A stretch of DNA of 64,000 bases from assembly GCA_036426205.1 (NCBI GenBank), contig CM071574.1, positions 8,542,864-8,606,863 on the forward strand. Direction: 5' to 3'. The notes under the pieces were generated by a model. It was not told the origin of the DNA and searched no databases. It saw nothing but the letters and a program-made list of their open reading frames with translations. Both the position numbers and the translations under genes were made by a program. Positions within the stretch are counted from its first letter, which is position 1; every line of letters starts with the position of its first letter. Of the stretch, positions 23,541-33,733 are shown piece by piece. This stretch comes from Ascaphus truei. Taxonomy: Eukaryota; Chordata; Amphibia; Anura; Ascaphidae.

Positions 23541-23917
23541 TTATTGCATTTATTGCTGATGCTCTTTCACCTTTTATACTGTTTTCCTTCTCTGATATCT
23601 CCATGTGTATCTCCAAAGCTGTGCTAATATATACTCCTCACTTCTCCGCTCCCACTTCCTGTGCAGCATCTTTTCCCCAAACTCACAGCACCCAGATGCC
23701 AAACTGTGGTCCAAAGTTGTTCCTAATACGTGTTTTTTCTGACGCAGCAGAACAATGTTTCCATGGTTTTCATGAGTGAAGACGGTGCAAAACCCGGCCT
23801 TTTCATGGCACGCACACACCAAACAATACCAGCTTTCTGTCCCAAAGGGGATTTGCAGTATCCCCTAAAGACGAGAGATAATATTTTCCTACGCTGGCTA
23901 TTTATAGTTTGACTTAC

Positions 23918-24065
23918 GCATCGTGTTCAAGAAGTTCCTCCAACACAGCCAGTGGTCGGTAGTCTGTCACCATGGGAAGGTTTTCAAACAGGTCTGCATG
24001 TCTCACTGCCAACATCAGAGGAGTAAGTCCTTGTTGATTCTGAATGTTAATATCCAGAGATTGTT
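23918..24065 (-). CDS. MAP3K19: MAP3K19 ankyrin-repeat exon
   Basis: Minus-strand exon of 148 nt after AATTAAGATTACAG, with donor GATGC|GTAAGTC. It contributes two bases, 48 codons and two bases. The peptide contains DINIQNQQGLTPLMLAV and then RPLAVLEELLEHDA. This is a canonical ankyrin repeat (D-x-N-x-Q-N-x-x-G-x-T-P-L-M-x-A) followed by the second helix and the loop into the next repeat. The Ala at its end is completed by the next exon (21000-21115). Ankyrin repeats bind protein partners. What this one binds is unknown. Confidence 0.85.
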
Positions 24066-24077
24066 CTGTAATCTTAA

Positions 24078-24079
24078 TT

Positions 24080-24110
<31 letters not shown>

Positions 24111-24113
24111 TTT
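24078..24113. repeat. Poly-A plus (TA)n microsatellite
   Basis: A 17-base A run followed by (AT)n, just upstream of the ankyrin exon acceptor on the minus strand. Confidence 0.9.
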
Positions 24114-24164
24114 CTACGTTATAACAGAAAAACACATTAAAAGCCCCCCACCCAATCAGCTTCT

Positions 24165-24535
24165 GGTTAAAGGAACAATTCACGCCTTACTCCCCCCCCA
24201 TCCGTTTGTTTCTTTTCATAGGTGGGGTGCAGGGGGTCCCCAAAGCTGAACCGTGTTAATTTCCACTCCAGTCTTCCCAAGAATCATAGTTAGAAAGGTG
24301 CTGCTGGTTACTTCCTGGTATTTAAATTCCTTGCGTGACACGGGCCAATAGGAAGCCACGACTGATGACGTTACGACTTCCTATTGGGCGATGTAGCACG
24401 GGACATTTACAAAAGTATATGCACCGGCACACTCAGAGAGAATCCTTCCGTTCCTGATCTGGACTTCTCAATACGGCAACAGGTGAAGGGAAATGTGTGT
24501 GGTGTCCTGTCCTGCCGCTCTATTATACCGGTGCA
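24165..24535. repeat. Partial copy of the 450-bp fold-back MITE family
   Basis: Contains TGCAGGGGGTCCCCAAAGCT, CCAATAGGAAGCCACGACT and ACTTCCTATTGG, as in the element at 22817-23268. A further related piece at 24790-24850 (GGTCCGGAGACGCCC) suggests the copy was split by the palindromic MITE at 24536-24715. Confidence 0.6.
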
Positions 24536-24715
24536 GGGGGGGGTGTCAACTCCAGCCCTCAAGGGCCACCAACAGGCCAGGTTTTCAGGATATCCTTGCT
24601 TCAGTACAGGAGGATTAATCAGTCCTAGCTTCCTGTGCTGGAGTAGGGATATTCTGAAAACCTGGCCTGTTGGTGGCCCTTGAGGACTGGAGTTGGCCGC
24701 CCCTGTACCAGCCTT
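24536..24715. repeat. Palindromic MITE, complete copy
   Basis: AACTCCAGCCCTCAAGGGCC ... AACCTGGCCTGTTGGTGGCC ... GGACTGGAGTTGGCC. The halves are almost perfectly complementary. It appears nested in an older fold-back MITE. Confidence 0.9.
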
Positions 24716-25176
24716 TGCACGGGAGATTAAGATCCATTTTGTTTCCCCTGAAGGTGACTGCACCTGTGTCACCTTTCCAGGTAAGTCTCTTGAGCAGTAT
24801 GGGGTCCTGGGACTTGAAATTAACCGTTCAGGTCCGGAGACGCCCAGCATTCTTTTCTACTGAGTTCCAGCTCTTGTAGCTGCCCAGACACAGGTAGGAG
24901 ACAAAGGCAACATAAGAGGGATAGGAAAGTAACCATATATGCGCTGATAAACACCAGCATTCATTGTCTCCATCCTTTTTCACTGTTCACACAATAAAAC
25001 AAAACCAATAATAAAAGGCGGATTTTACACAACGTTTAAGGGGAGGGGGGTGGGGGGGTCTTATCTTCCCATCTTCCCATCTTGCTTTCTGAATGTTGGG
25101 AGAGAAATTCTGGTCTCAGTTCATGTGACCCTGGTCATTTCCCCCCATACCTATGTCTTGCTGATGCGAAACAAAC

Positions 25177-25393
25177 CAATAACTTGCCCATCTGCACTGA
25201 CCAGCAAGTGCTGCAGGATCTGCAGGTCTCCCTGCCAGGCTGCCTGGCTCAGCTGCAGCTGGGGGAAAGAGGATCTTCTCACCGCGGACAGCAGTAGGCC
25301 CTGGATGTCTGCATTAGCCACATGGACAGCTGTCTGATGGCTGTGGTTGCACAGGGTAACATCTGCTCCGTGCTCCAAAAGAAGAGCAACCAC
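25177..25393 (-). CDS. MAP3K19: MAP3K19 ankyrin-repeat exon
   Basis: Minus-strand exon of 217 nt after TTTCATTTCACTCAG. The peptide begins VVALLLEHGADVTLCNHSHQ, followed by TAVHVA, a clear ankyrin repeat, and continues LSQAAWQGDLQILQHLLVS, the two helices of the next repeat. It starts on a whole codon, matching the 28032-28504 exon. The donor ATTG|GTTTGT at 25176 gives the one-base overhang needed by exon 23918-24065. A stronger-looking donor, ACATAG|GTATGG, lies 24 bp further on, but using it would put an in-frame TAG in the message. An in-frame GTGAGA...CCCCCAG pair inside is only 24 nt apart, too short for an intron. Confidence 0.82.
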
Positions 25394-25540
25394 CTGAGTG
25401 AAATGAAACAGACAATCATGGGAAGGCTGCAGAAGAGAGGGGCACCGACAAGGGAAAGGGAGACCACCCGCCAACTTTGTAGCGCCCAGAAGATGTTGAA
25501 TACTGCAGTCTACAGATGTTTCAACCTCTTCACGGCCGAA

Positions 25541-27862
25541 TGATATTGCTCTGCGTGTAATGATATTGCTCTGCATGTAATGTTATTGCTCTGCATGTAA
25601 TGTTATTGCTCTGCATGTAATGTTATTGCTCTGCATATAATGTTATTGCTCTGCATGTAATGTTATTGCTCTGCATGTAATGATATTGCTCTGCATGTAA
25701 TGTTATTGCTCTGCATGTAATGTTGTTGCTCTGCGTGTAATGTTATTGCTCTGCATGTAATGTTATTGCTGTGCGTGTAATGTTATTGCTCTGCGTGTAA
25801 TGATATTGCTCTGCGTGTAATGATATTGCTCTGCGTGTAATGTTATTGCTCTGCATGTAATGTTATTGCTCTGCATGTAATGATATTGCTCTGCATGTAA
25901 TGATATTGCTCTGCATGTAATGTTATTGCTCTGCATGTAATGTTATTGCTCCGCGTGTAATGTTAATGCTCTACGTGTAATGATATTGCTCTGCGTGTAA
26001 TATTATTGCTGTGTAATGTTATTGCTCTGCATATAATGACATTGCTCTGCAATTATATTGCTCTGCGTGTAATGATATTGGTCTGCGTGTAATGTTATTG
26101 CTCTGCATGTAATGTTTATTTGGCTCGCATGTAATGATATTGCTCTGCATGTAATGTATATTGCTCTGCGTGTAATGTTTTTGCCTGCGTGTAAATGTTG
26201 TTCTTGCACTGTAATGTTTTTGCTTGCGTGTAATGATTATTGCCTGCATGTATGATATTGCTCTGCATGTAACGTTATTGCTCGCATGTAATGATATTGC
26301 TTGCCGTGTAATGAATATTGCTCTGCATGTACTGTTATTGCTCTGCATGTAATGTTATTGCTCGCGCTGTAATGATATTGCTCTGCTGTAATGGTTTATT
26401 GCTCTGCATGTTAATGTTTTGGTTGCTCTGCTCGTAATGTATATTGGTCTGCATGTAATGTTATTGCTCTGCATGTAATGTTATTGCTCTGCTGTATGTT
26501 TTTGCTCGCGTGAAATGTTATTGCTCTGCAGTAAATGTTATTGCCTCTGTGTGTAATGTTATTGCTCTGCATGTAATGTTTTGCTGTGCGTGTAATGTTA
26601 TTGCTCTGCGTGTAATGATTTGCTCTGCGTGTATAATGTTATTGCTCTGCGTGTAATGATTGCTTGCATGAATGTTTTCGTCTGCATGTAAGTTGATTGT
26701 CTGCATGTAATTTATTGCTCTGCATGTAAGTTATTGCTCTGCATGTATTATTGCTCGCTGTAATGTTGAATGCTCTGCGTGTAATGTATTGCTGCTCGTG
26801 TAATTATTATTGCTGTGTAATGTTATTGCTCTGCATATAATGACATTGCTCTGCAATTTATTGCTCTTCGTGTAATGATATTGGTCTGCGTGTAATGTTA
26901 TTGCTCTGCAATTATATTGCTCTGCGTGTAATGATATTGCTTTGCCTCTGCGTGTAATTTATTGCTCTGCATGTAATGTTATTGCTCTGCATGTAATGAT
27001 ATTGCTCGCATGTAATGTATTGCTCTGCGTTAATGTTTTGTTGTCTGCGTGTAATGTTGTTGCTCCAGTATTTTTTGCTCTGCGTGTAATGTATATTGCT
27101 CTGCATGAATGTATTGCTCTGCATGTATGTTATTGCTCTGCATGTAATGATATTGCTCCTGCGTATAATGTTAATTGCTCTGCATGTATTTTTATTGTCT
27201 CTGCATGTAATGATATTGCTCTGCGTATAATTTATTGCTCTGCATGTAATGATATTGCTCTGCTGTAATGTTTATTGCTCTGTTCCTGATATGATATTGC
27301 CTGCGTATAATGTTATGCTCTGCATGTAATGAATGCTCTGCATTAATTTATTGCTCTGCATGTAATTTATTGCTCTGCATATAATATATTGCTCTGGCAA
27401 TTATGTTGCTCGCGTGTAATGATATTGCTCTGCGTGTAATGATATTGTTCGCGTAGTATGTTATTGCTCGCATGTAATGATTTGCTCTGCATGTAATGTA
27501 TATGGCTCTGCATGTATTAAATTGCTCTGCATGTAATGTTATTGCCTGCAGATAATGATATTGCTCGCATTATTGCTCTGCATGTAATGATATTGCTCTG
27601 CATGTAATGTATATTGCTCTGCGTGTAATGTTATTGCTCTGCATGTAATGATATTGCTCTGTAAATGCTTAATGTTATTGCCCTGCATATAATGTATTGC
27701 TCTGCAATATATAGTGTGCTCTGCTTGTAATGATATTGCTCTGGTGTATAATGTTATTGCTCTGCATGTAATGTTCTTGTGTCCTGCGTGTAATGATATT
27801 GCTCTGCGTGTAATGATATTGCTCTGCATGTAATGTTATTGCTCTGCACATTATTATATTGT
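25541..27862. repeat. 20-bp minisatellite, about 115 copies
   Basis: Tandem array of TGTTATTGCTCTGCATGTAA with common A/T and A/G variants (TGATATTG, GCGTGTAA). Up to about 26010 the period is strictly 20 bp. Beyond that, units gain and lose single bases at high frequency, the look of unpolished long-read sequence. It lies in the intron upstream of the 25.2 kb ankyrin exon. Confidence 0.97.
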
Positions 27863-28031
27863 TCTGTCTAGAAAACAGTTTTGTTTCTTGTTTACCCTGC
27901 ACGATTATAGTAGTATCTGCATAGTTGTCCTCTGGATACACTTACAGTAATGTGTGTAACATATTCCACGGAAGTCTACGCTACAGGAAGTACCCGGCTC
28001 GTTAGCAGATGTAACAGGACGATACTATTAC

Positions 28032-28504
28032 CTCTGGAAGGTTTCCTACAGCAGCTAGTATCAGGCCTGTGTTTCCAGACTCGGGGTGCTGAACGTTTAC
28101 GTGGCCAAGGTTGGGGTGAGTTTCAGTGATTGCACCCAGGTTGCCCTCTGTAACAGCCTCCAGGTTACCCTCTGTAACAGCCTCCAGGTTACCCCTGTAA
28201 CAGCCTCCAGGTTGCCTCTTTACACGCCTCCAGGTACCCTCTGTAACAGCCTCCAGGTTTTCCCTCTGTAACGCCTCAGGTTCCCTCTAACGCCTCCAGG
28301 TTTGCACCTCTGTAACAGCCTCCAGGTTACCCTCTGTAACAGCCTCCAGGTTACCCTCTGTAACAGCCTCCAGGTTGCCCTCTGTAACAGCCTCCAGGTT
28401 GCCCTCTGTAACAGCCTCCAGGTTGCCCTCTGTAAGCTCATGGCCCTCTAATCAGCCTCCAGGAATGTGGGGAGGGTTTCCTTCATTCTCTTCATCACTT
28501 TAAT
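28032..28504 (-). CDS. MAP3K19: MAP3K19 first visible ankyrin exon, expanded by a 24-bp repeat
   Basis: Minus-strand exon between GTTGTTTTCTAG and the donor CCAGAG|GTAATAG. It opens with the peptide IKVMKRMKETLPTFLEA and closes with HVNVQHPESGNTGLILAAVG NLPE, an ankyrin repeat that runs on into VVALLLEHGAD of the next exon. Between these is an array of an 8-codon unit, EAVTEGNL, in the frame of both ends. EAVTEGNLEAV resembles the first helix of an ankyrin repeat, so the array is an expansion of exon sequence. The length, 473 nt, is not a multiple of three and units in the middle carry one-base indels, so the array is either inaccurate here or broken. The two Met codons near the start could be initiators. 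Otherwise an upstream exon is missing. Confidence 0.72.
28136..28450 (-). repeat. 24-bp coding minisatellite (EAVTEGNL), about 13 units
   Basis: Plus-strand units read AACAGCCTCCAGGTT followed by RCCCTCTGT. The units at 28137-28205 and 28310-28435 are regular. Those between, and the one at 28435-28450, have deletions. All regular units keep the coding frame of the surrounding exon. Confidence 0.9.
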
Positions 28505-28559
28505 CTAGAAAACAACCCACACAAGTAATGTATGTTTTGTTGTATACAAATGACTTGTA

Positions 28560-28885
28560 GGCTGCGCTTATAGTCCGGCTACACAGCGACGGCGTCGTGC
28601 GCGCCGCGGTCAAAAAACAAGTCAATGTAATCCACAGTGCGCCTATAGTGGGCCGACACAGCGACCACAATCACTGAAATCAATGGATTTTTGATAGTTA
28701 CACCGCGACGGCCCGCACCACGTGATGCCAATAAGCCAATCACATCGCCTCTACATGACGTCACACGCCCCTTGCAGCCACAACATCGCAAAAACTCAAT
28801 TACAACTTGTGAGACCGGATGGCGACGGGTGACACCACCGGTTCACGCTCGCCGTCAATGTTGCCGGCACTATAGCTCAGCCTTA
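28560..28885. repeat. MITE with GGCTGCGCTTATAGT ends
   Basis: The left end GGCTGCGCTTATAGTCCGGC and right end GCCGGCACTATAGCTCAGCC are inverted repeats. The interior is CpG-rich and includes CACGTG (28719-28724) and TGACGTCA (28757-28764). No coding capacity. Confidence 0.8.
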
Positions 28886-28897
28886 GAAACATTTAGT

Positions 28898-29075
28898 CTA
28901 CAGCAGAGGTGGACAAACGCCAGTCCTCAAGGGCCACCAACAGCTCAGTTTTAATGAATCCCTGCTTCAGCACAGGTGGTTGTTGACTGAGCCACTGATT
29001 GGACCACGTGCTGAAGTGGGGATATCCTTAAAACCTGGCCTGTTGGTGACCTTGAGCCAGGTTCGTGTCCACCCG
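28898..29075. repeat. Palindromic MITE with indels
   Basis: GTCCTCAAGGGCCACCAACAG ... GTTGACTGAGCCACTGATTG ... AAAACCTGGCCTGTTGGTGA. Several bases are missing compared with the copies at 18.5 and 24.6 kb. Confidence 0.85.
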
Positions 29076-29354
29076 GTCTACAGAATACAAAACCATGCTT
29101 CTCACAATTAGCAGTATTTCCATCGTGTACCTGGTATTGACAGAATGAAGCAAACAAGCCTGTTTGGTGGCTAACTAACAAAGCGCTTTGTATCAGGTTA
29201 TACTGTACATCTTAGAAAAGGTGGACTTGTTGAACCAGTTCTCCTACTAAAATAACAATAGGCTTTAACCTTCATATGTTATATCTAGCACACAAGAAGA
29301 CTATTATATCAGGCTGCATTGGGTGGTTTTCATTTTAAACGTCTGTGTCAAATC

Positions 29355-29412
29355 TCCCTCTCCCTTTCCCTCTCCCTCTCCCTCTCCCTCTCCCTCTCCC
29401 TCTCCCTCTCGT
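29355..29412. repeat. (CTCCCT)n simple repeat
   Basis: About nine units of a CTCCCT hexamer (GGGAGA on the other strand). Confidence 0.95.
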
Positions 29413-29589
29413 TCTCCTCTCTCCCTGAATGTTGAGATGTAATCGGTAGAGTGAGGTGGAGATACCGATTGGGTAATTGCTTTTGTCGCGGCAACAGGTT
29501 GTTAGAGTAGAGGGCAGATGTGCGAGAGGAAGGCACACGGTGTTGGTGTACAGTGATGGTGCGAGAAAAACTGTCAAGCGGCATCTGGG

Positions 29590-31510
29590 GCAGTTCGGTG
29601 TAGAGAGAGGAGAGTGCGGAGAGAACGGCAGCAGGCGTTGAGAGAGAAGGGGAGAGTGCGGAGAGACCGGCAGCGGCGGTAAGAGAGAGGGGAGAGTGCG
29701 GGTGAGAGAAACGGCAAGTCGGCTTATAGAGAGGGGAGAGTGCGGAGAGAACGGCAGCCGTCTATGAAAGGAGAAGTGCTGAGAACGGCAGCGCCGTTCA
29801 GAGAGAGGCGAGAGTGCGAGAGAAGTGCAGCGGGCGTTAGAGAGAGGGGAGTGCGGAAGAAGAACGGCATGCGGGCGTTAAACGAGAGAGGGGAGATGCG
29901 GAGAGAACGGCAGCGGGCTTCTAGAGAGAGGGAGAGTGCGGAGAGAACGGCGCGGGCGTTAGAGAGGAGGTGGCGAGAGAGGCAGGCGTTAGGAGGGAAT
30001 GCGGAGAGAACGTCAGCGGCGTCTAGGAGGGCGTAGTGGTTAGAGAACGGCGGGCTAAAGAGGGGTGCGAGAGACAGGTCAGCGGGGTCGTTAGAGAGGG
30101 GAGAGTGCGAAGACCGGGCTTAGAGTAGAGTTCGGAAGACGGCCGCGCTTCGAGAGAGGGAGAGGTGCGGTAGAGAACGGCATCGGCGTTATGAGAGAGG
30201 GGAGAGTGCGGAGATGACGGCAGCGGCGTTAGGAGAGATGGGAGAGTGACGGAGATACCGGCAGCGTCCTTCAGAAGGGGAGTATTCGGAGAGAACGGCA
30301 GCGGCCGTTGAGAGAGGGAGAGGCGAGAGATAAGGCAGCGGGCGTTAGAGAGAGGGGGAGACGTGCGGAGAAACGCAGCGTGCCGTTGAGAGAGGGGGAG
30401 TGCGGAAGAACGGCAAGCGGCGTTAGATGATGAGGGGAGAGTGGCGGATGAAACGGCCGCGGCGTTATAGAGAGGGGGAGAGTGCGGATAGCACGCAGCG
30501 GCGAGAGAGCGGGGATTCGAAGACGCACGGCGTAGAGAGATGGTAGGTGCGGAGAGAACGGCAGCGGGCGTTAGAGCGACGGGAGAGTGCGGATCGAGAA
30601 CGGCAGCGGGGCGTTAGAGAGAGGGGAGAGTGCGAGAGACGGCACGGCGTTAAGAGATAGGGGAGAGTGGCGGAGTAGAAACGGCAGCGTGCGTTAGCAG
30701 AGAGGGAAGTGCCGAGAGAGAACGGCGCGGGCGTTGAGAGAGGGGAGAGTGAGTAGAGAACGTCAGCGGTCCGTTAGAGAGAGGGTGAGTGCGGAGAGAA
30801 CGGGCAGGGCGGGTGTTTTAGAAGAGGGAGAGTGCGAGAGGACGGCAGCAGGCCGTTTAGAAGGGAGAGTGGGAGAGAAACGACGTCTGGGGGAATCGAG
30901 AATCGGAGCGGGCTTTAGAGTAGAGGGGAGAGTGCGGAGACAGTGGTAGAGCGGACTGGAGGACGCAGCGGCGGCGTTAGAGAGAGGGGAGAGTGCGCGA
31001 GAACGGCAGCGGGCGTTGAGTAGAGGGGAAGAGTGCGCGGAGAGAACGCAGCGGGCGTTAGAGAGAGGGGAGAGTGCGGGAGAACGGCAGCGTGCTCGTT
31101 GATGAGAGGGGAAAGGCGGAGAGAAGGCAGCGGGCTTAGAGAGAGGGGAGAGTGCGGAGAGAACGGCAAGCGGGCGTTAGAGGAGAGTGGGAGAGGGCGG
31201 ATAGAACGGCGGTGGCGTTAGAGAGTAGGAGAGTGCGGAGAGAACGGAGCGCGGGCGTTAGAGAGAGGCAGGCGAGGGTAGGGGTGCAGATGAACTGGAG
31301 AACGCAGCGGCCGTAGAGAGAGGGGTAAGGTGCGGAAGAACGGCATCTGGCGTTTAGAGAGAGGGAGAGTGCGGAGAGACGGCAAGCGGGCGTTAGAGAG
31401 AGGGGAGAGTGCGGATAGACGGCAGCGGCGCGTAGCGAGAGGTCAGAATCGGACGTTATAGAGAGGGGAAAGTGCAGAGAGTGGCTTTAGGAGGGAGTCA
31501 GAAACGGCAG
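29590..31510. repeat. 40-bp minisatellite, purine-rich, about 48 copies
   Basis: The unit contains GTTAGAGAGAGGGGAGAG then TGCGGAGAGAACGGCAGCGG. Nearly every unit has one or more single-base insertions or deletions, unlike the clean arrays elsewhere. This suggests unpolished read sequence. The arginine-rich open frames in it are not genes. Confidence 0.95.
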
Positions 31511-31869
31511 CGGTAGGAAGAGTCCGAACGGGTGCGTCACAAGTGAAAGATCAGTCACCTTGTCAGGAAGAAAACATGCCTATTCCCGCGCCATTCTCGC
31601 GAGCCCTCGGCGGGCGTCCATGGGCTTCTCTAAGCGCAGTTGCCAACTGCCAATGTGAACCAAACGACTTTGCTGTCGCCCGCCCGGTTCCAGGACGCCC
31701 TCCTCGGGCCAGCTGTGGGTAGGCCAAGGGAGCCTGTTTAGTTATACATGGCTGCTAAGGCAACCAGTAGTCAGCTGAGTAATTATGATGTGCTCTGGCA
31801 GTGCAGCACGCCGGATTTACTAATGCCTCTCATTGTTTACATCGATAGTGTTTTTGCCGTGTGATGTTG
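31511..31869. other. Unique sequence between two minisatellites
   Basis: GC-rich to moderate sequence with no recognisable exon or repeat. Confidence 0.5.
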
Positions 31870-33360
31870 CTGGCTGGTACGGGTGTGCTAGTTTGCCTGG
31901 ACCTGGACTGTGTTTCTGCTGGTACCGTGTGATAGTTCTGCTGTACGTTGTCTGCGTACTTGTGATAGTTCTGGTGTGACTGCTGTGCATAGTTCTGGTT
32001 GGACATGTGCTTGTGATAGTCTGGCTGGTACTCCGTGTGAGTAAGTCTGGCTGGTACTCGTGTGATATTCTTTTCTGCTGGTACTGTGTGATAGTTCTGC
32101 TGGACCGTGTGATAGTTCTGCTGGTACCGTGTGATAGTTCTGGCTGGCTGTGATTACTGCTGTATGGTATATTCTGGCTGGTAACTGTGTGACTATGTTT
32201 CTGCTCTGGTAATGTGTTGATTGTGTCTGGCTGGTACGGTGATAGTTTCTCGGTACTTGGTGACAGTTTTGCTGTGAGTCTGGTACCGTGTGATAGTTTC
32301 TGGCTGGTACCTGTGGATATGGTTCTGGCTGGTACCTGTTATTCTGCTGGTTGTATGTGCTTACCTGCTGAGTTCTGCTGGTAACCGTGTTAGATAGTTC
32401 TTGCTGGTTACCGTGTGATTTCTGGCTGTACCGTGTGATAGTTCTGGCTGGTACCGTGGATAGTTCTTGCCTGTACCGTGTGATTTCTTGCTGGTACCCG
32501 TGTGGATGTTCGGGCTGGTACCGGTGGATAGTTCTGCTCTGGTACGGTGTGATATGTTTTGCTGGTACCACCGGAGGATAGTTCTGGCTGGTACCGTGTG
32601 TGATAGTTCTCTGCTGGTTTGACGGCGTTGATTTCTGGCTGGTACCCCTGTGATGTTCTGATTCTGGCCTGGTACGCGTTGATAGTTCTGGCTGGTACCT
32701 TTGTGTCTGCGATACCGTTGTCTTTGAGGGCTGGTACCTGTGTGATAGTTCTGCTTGGTACCGCCCGTGTGAATAGTTCTGGCTGGGACCCGTGTGATAT
32801 TCTGGTACGTGTGATATTGCTGGTACGTTTGTAGTGTCTGTTGGGGTGTATGTTCTGTCTGTGACTGGTGATAGTTCTGGCTGGCTGTAAGTCGGTGGTA
32901 CTGGATGTTCTGCTTGGTATCTGTGTAGTGATAGTTTCTGCGCTGGTACTGTGTGTATAGTTCTGGCTGGTACTGTGTTCAGTTCTGACTGGTACGGTGT
33001 TAGTTCTGATGGTCTGGTGATACTGGTGTCGATAGTTCTGGCTGGACCGTGTGATGTTTCTGGGCTGGACCGTGTGATAGTTCTGGCTGGAACCGTTGAT
33101 AGTTCTGGCTGGTACCGCTGTGTGATAGTTTTCTAGCTTGTACTGTGGATAGTTCTGGCTGGTACTGTTGATAGTTTTCTGCTGGTACCAACGTGTGATA
33201 ATCTGCTGGTACCGTTTCGATTCGTTCTGGCTAGTACTGTGCGATCAATTCTGGCTGTGCACCAGGGATAGTTCTGGCTGGTACTGTGGGATTCTGAGTT
33301 CTCTGGCTGTATGGTGGGATAGTTCTCTGGCGTGACCGTGGATAGTTCGGCTTGGTACCC
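31870..33360. repeat. 23-bp minisatellite, about 65 copies
   Basis: The unit is TGATAGTTCTGGCTGGTACC followed by GTG. Units vary by frequent one-base indels. The Tyr/Thr/Gln-rich open frames on either strand are repeat translations. Confidence 0.95.
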
Positions 33361-33589
33361 GAACAGCATAGCCAGTGTTGGTTTCCAAACTTAATAGTGA
33401 GGCGAAATTTCGACCTCCTACGTCGTTCGTGGCGTTCCACCTCAGCCCCTCCTCATCATGGAAACTAACAAAACAACAACCGCCGACCCCCTATATCCCA
33501 CCATTCAATTGATTGGTCGACTTCCAAACCTGATTACCTATCAGCTATAATTGTGCACTTCCATATTATTTATTTATTATTGTTTACTT
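33361..33589. other. Unique sequence, nothing recognised
   Basis: No repeat or coding signal seen. Confidence 0.4.
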
Positions 33590-33733
33590 CCAGGAGTAAT
33601 ACGATGGAGTTACCTCATCATTTTCAAGTATGTCCTGGCACGCGAGTAATGATGGACAGATACTGGTTATCAAATGGCATAGTTTACATTAATTCTATAT
33701 ACAAGACATCGCCATGCACAGTTAAAGATCATA
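33590..33733 (-). repeat. CR1/L2-type LINE 3' fragment split by Tc1
   Basis: Contains GAGTTACCTCATCATTTTCA and TACAAGACATCGCCATGCAC, the same 3' tail as at 12581-12990. It is cut at a TA by the Tc1 element and seems to continue after it at 35325. Confidence 0.75.

Noticed and set aside
21581..23616. Cys/Val- and His/Thr-rich open frames
   Set aside because: Translations of GT/CA and TATG microsatellites.
25280..25303. A 24-nt intron inside the ankyrin exon (GTGAGA to CCCCCAG)
   Set aside because: Far too short for a vertebrate intron, and the ankyrin frame reads straight through.
25541..27862. Long open frames and a CRISPR-like regular array
   Set aside because: It is a direct 20-bp tandem repeat without spacers; the frames are repeat translations.
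29590..33360. Arg-rich and Tyr/Gln-rich open frames up to 227 codons
   Set aside because: They follow the 40-bp and 23-bp minisatellite units and change frame with every indel.
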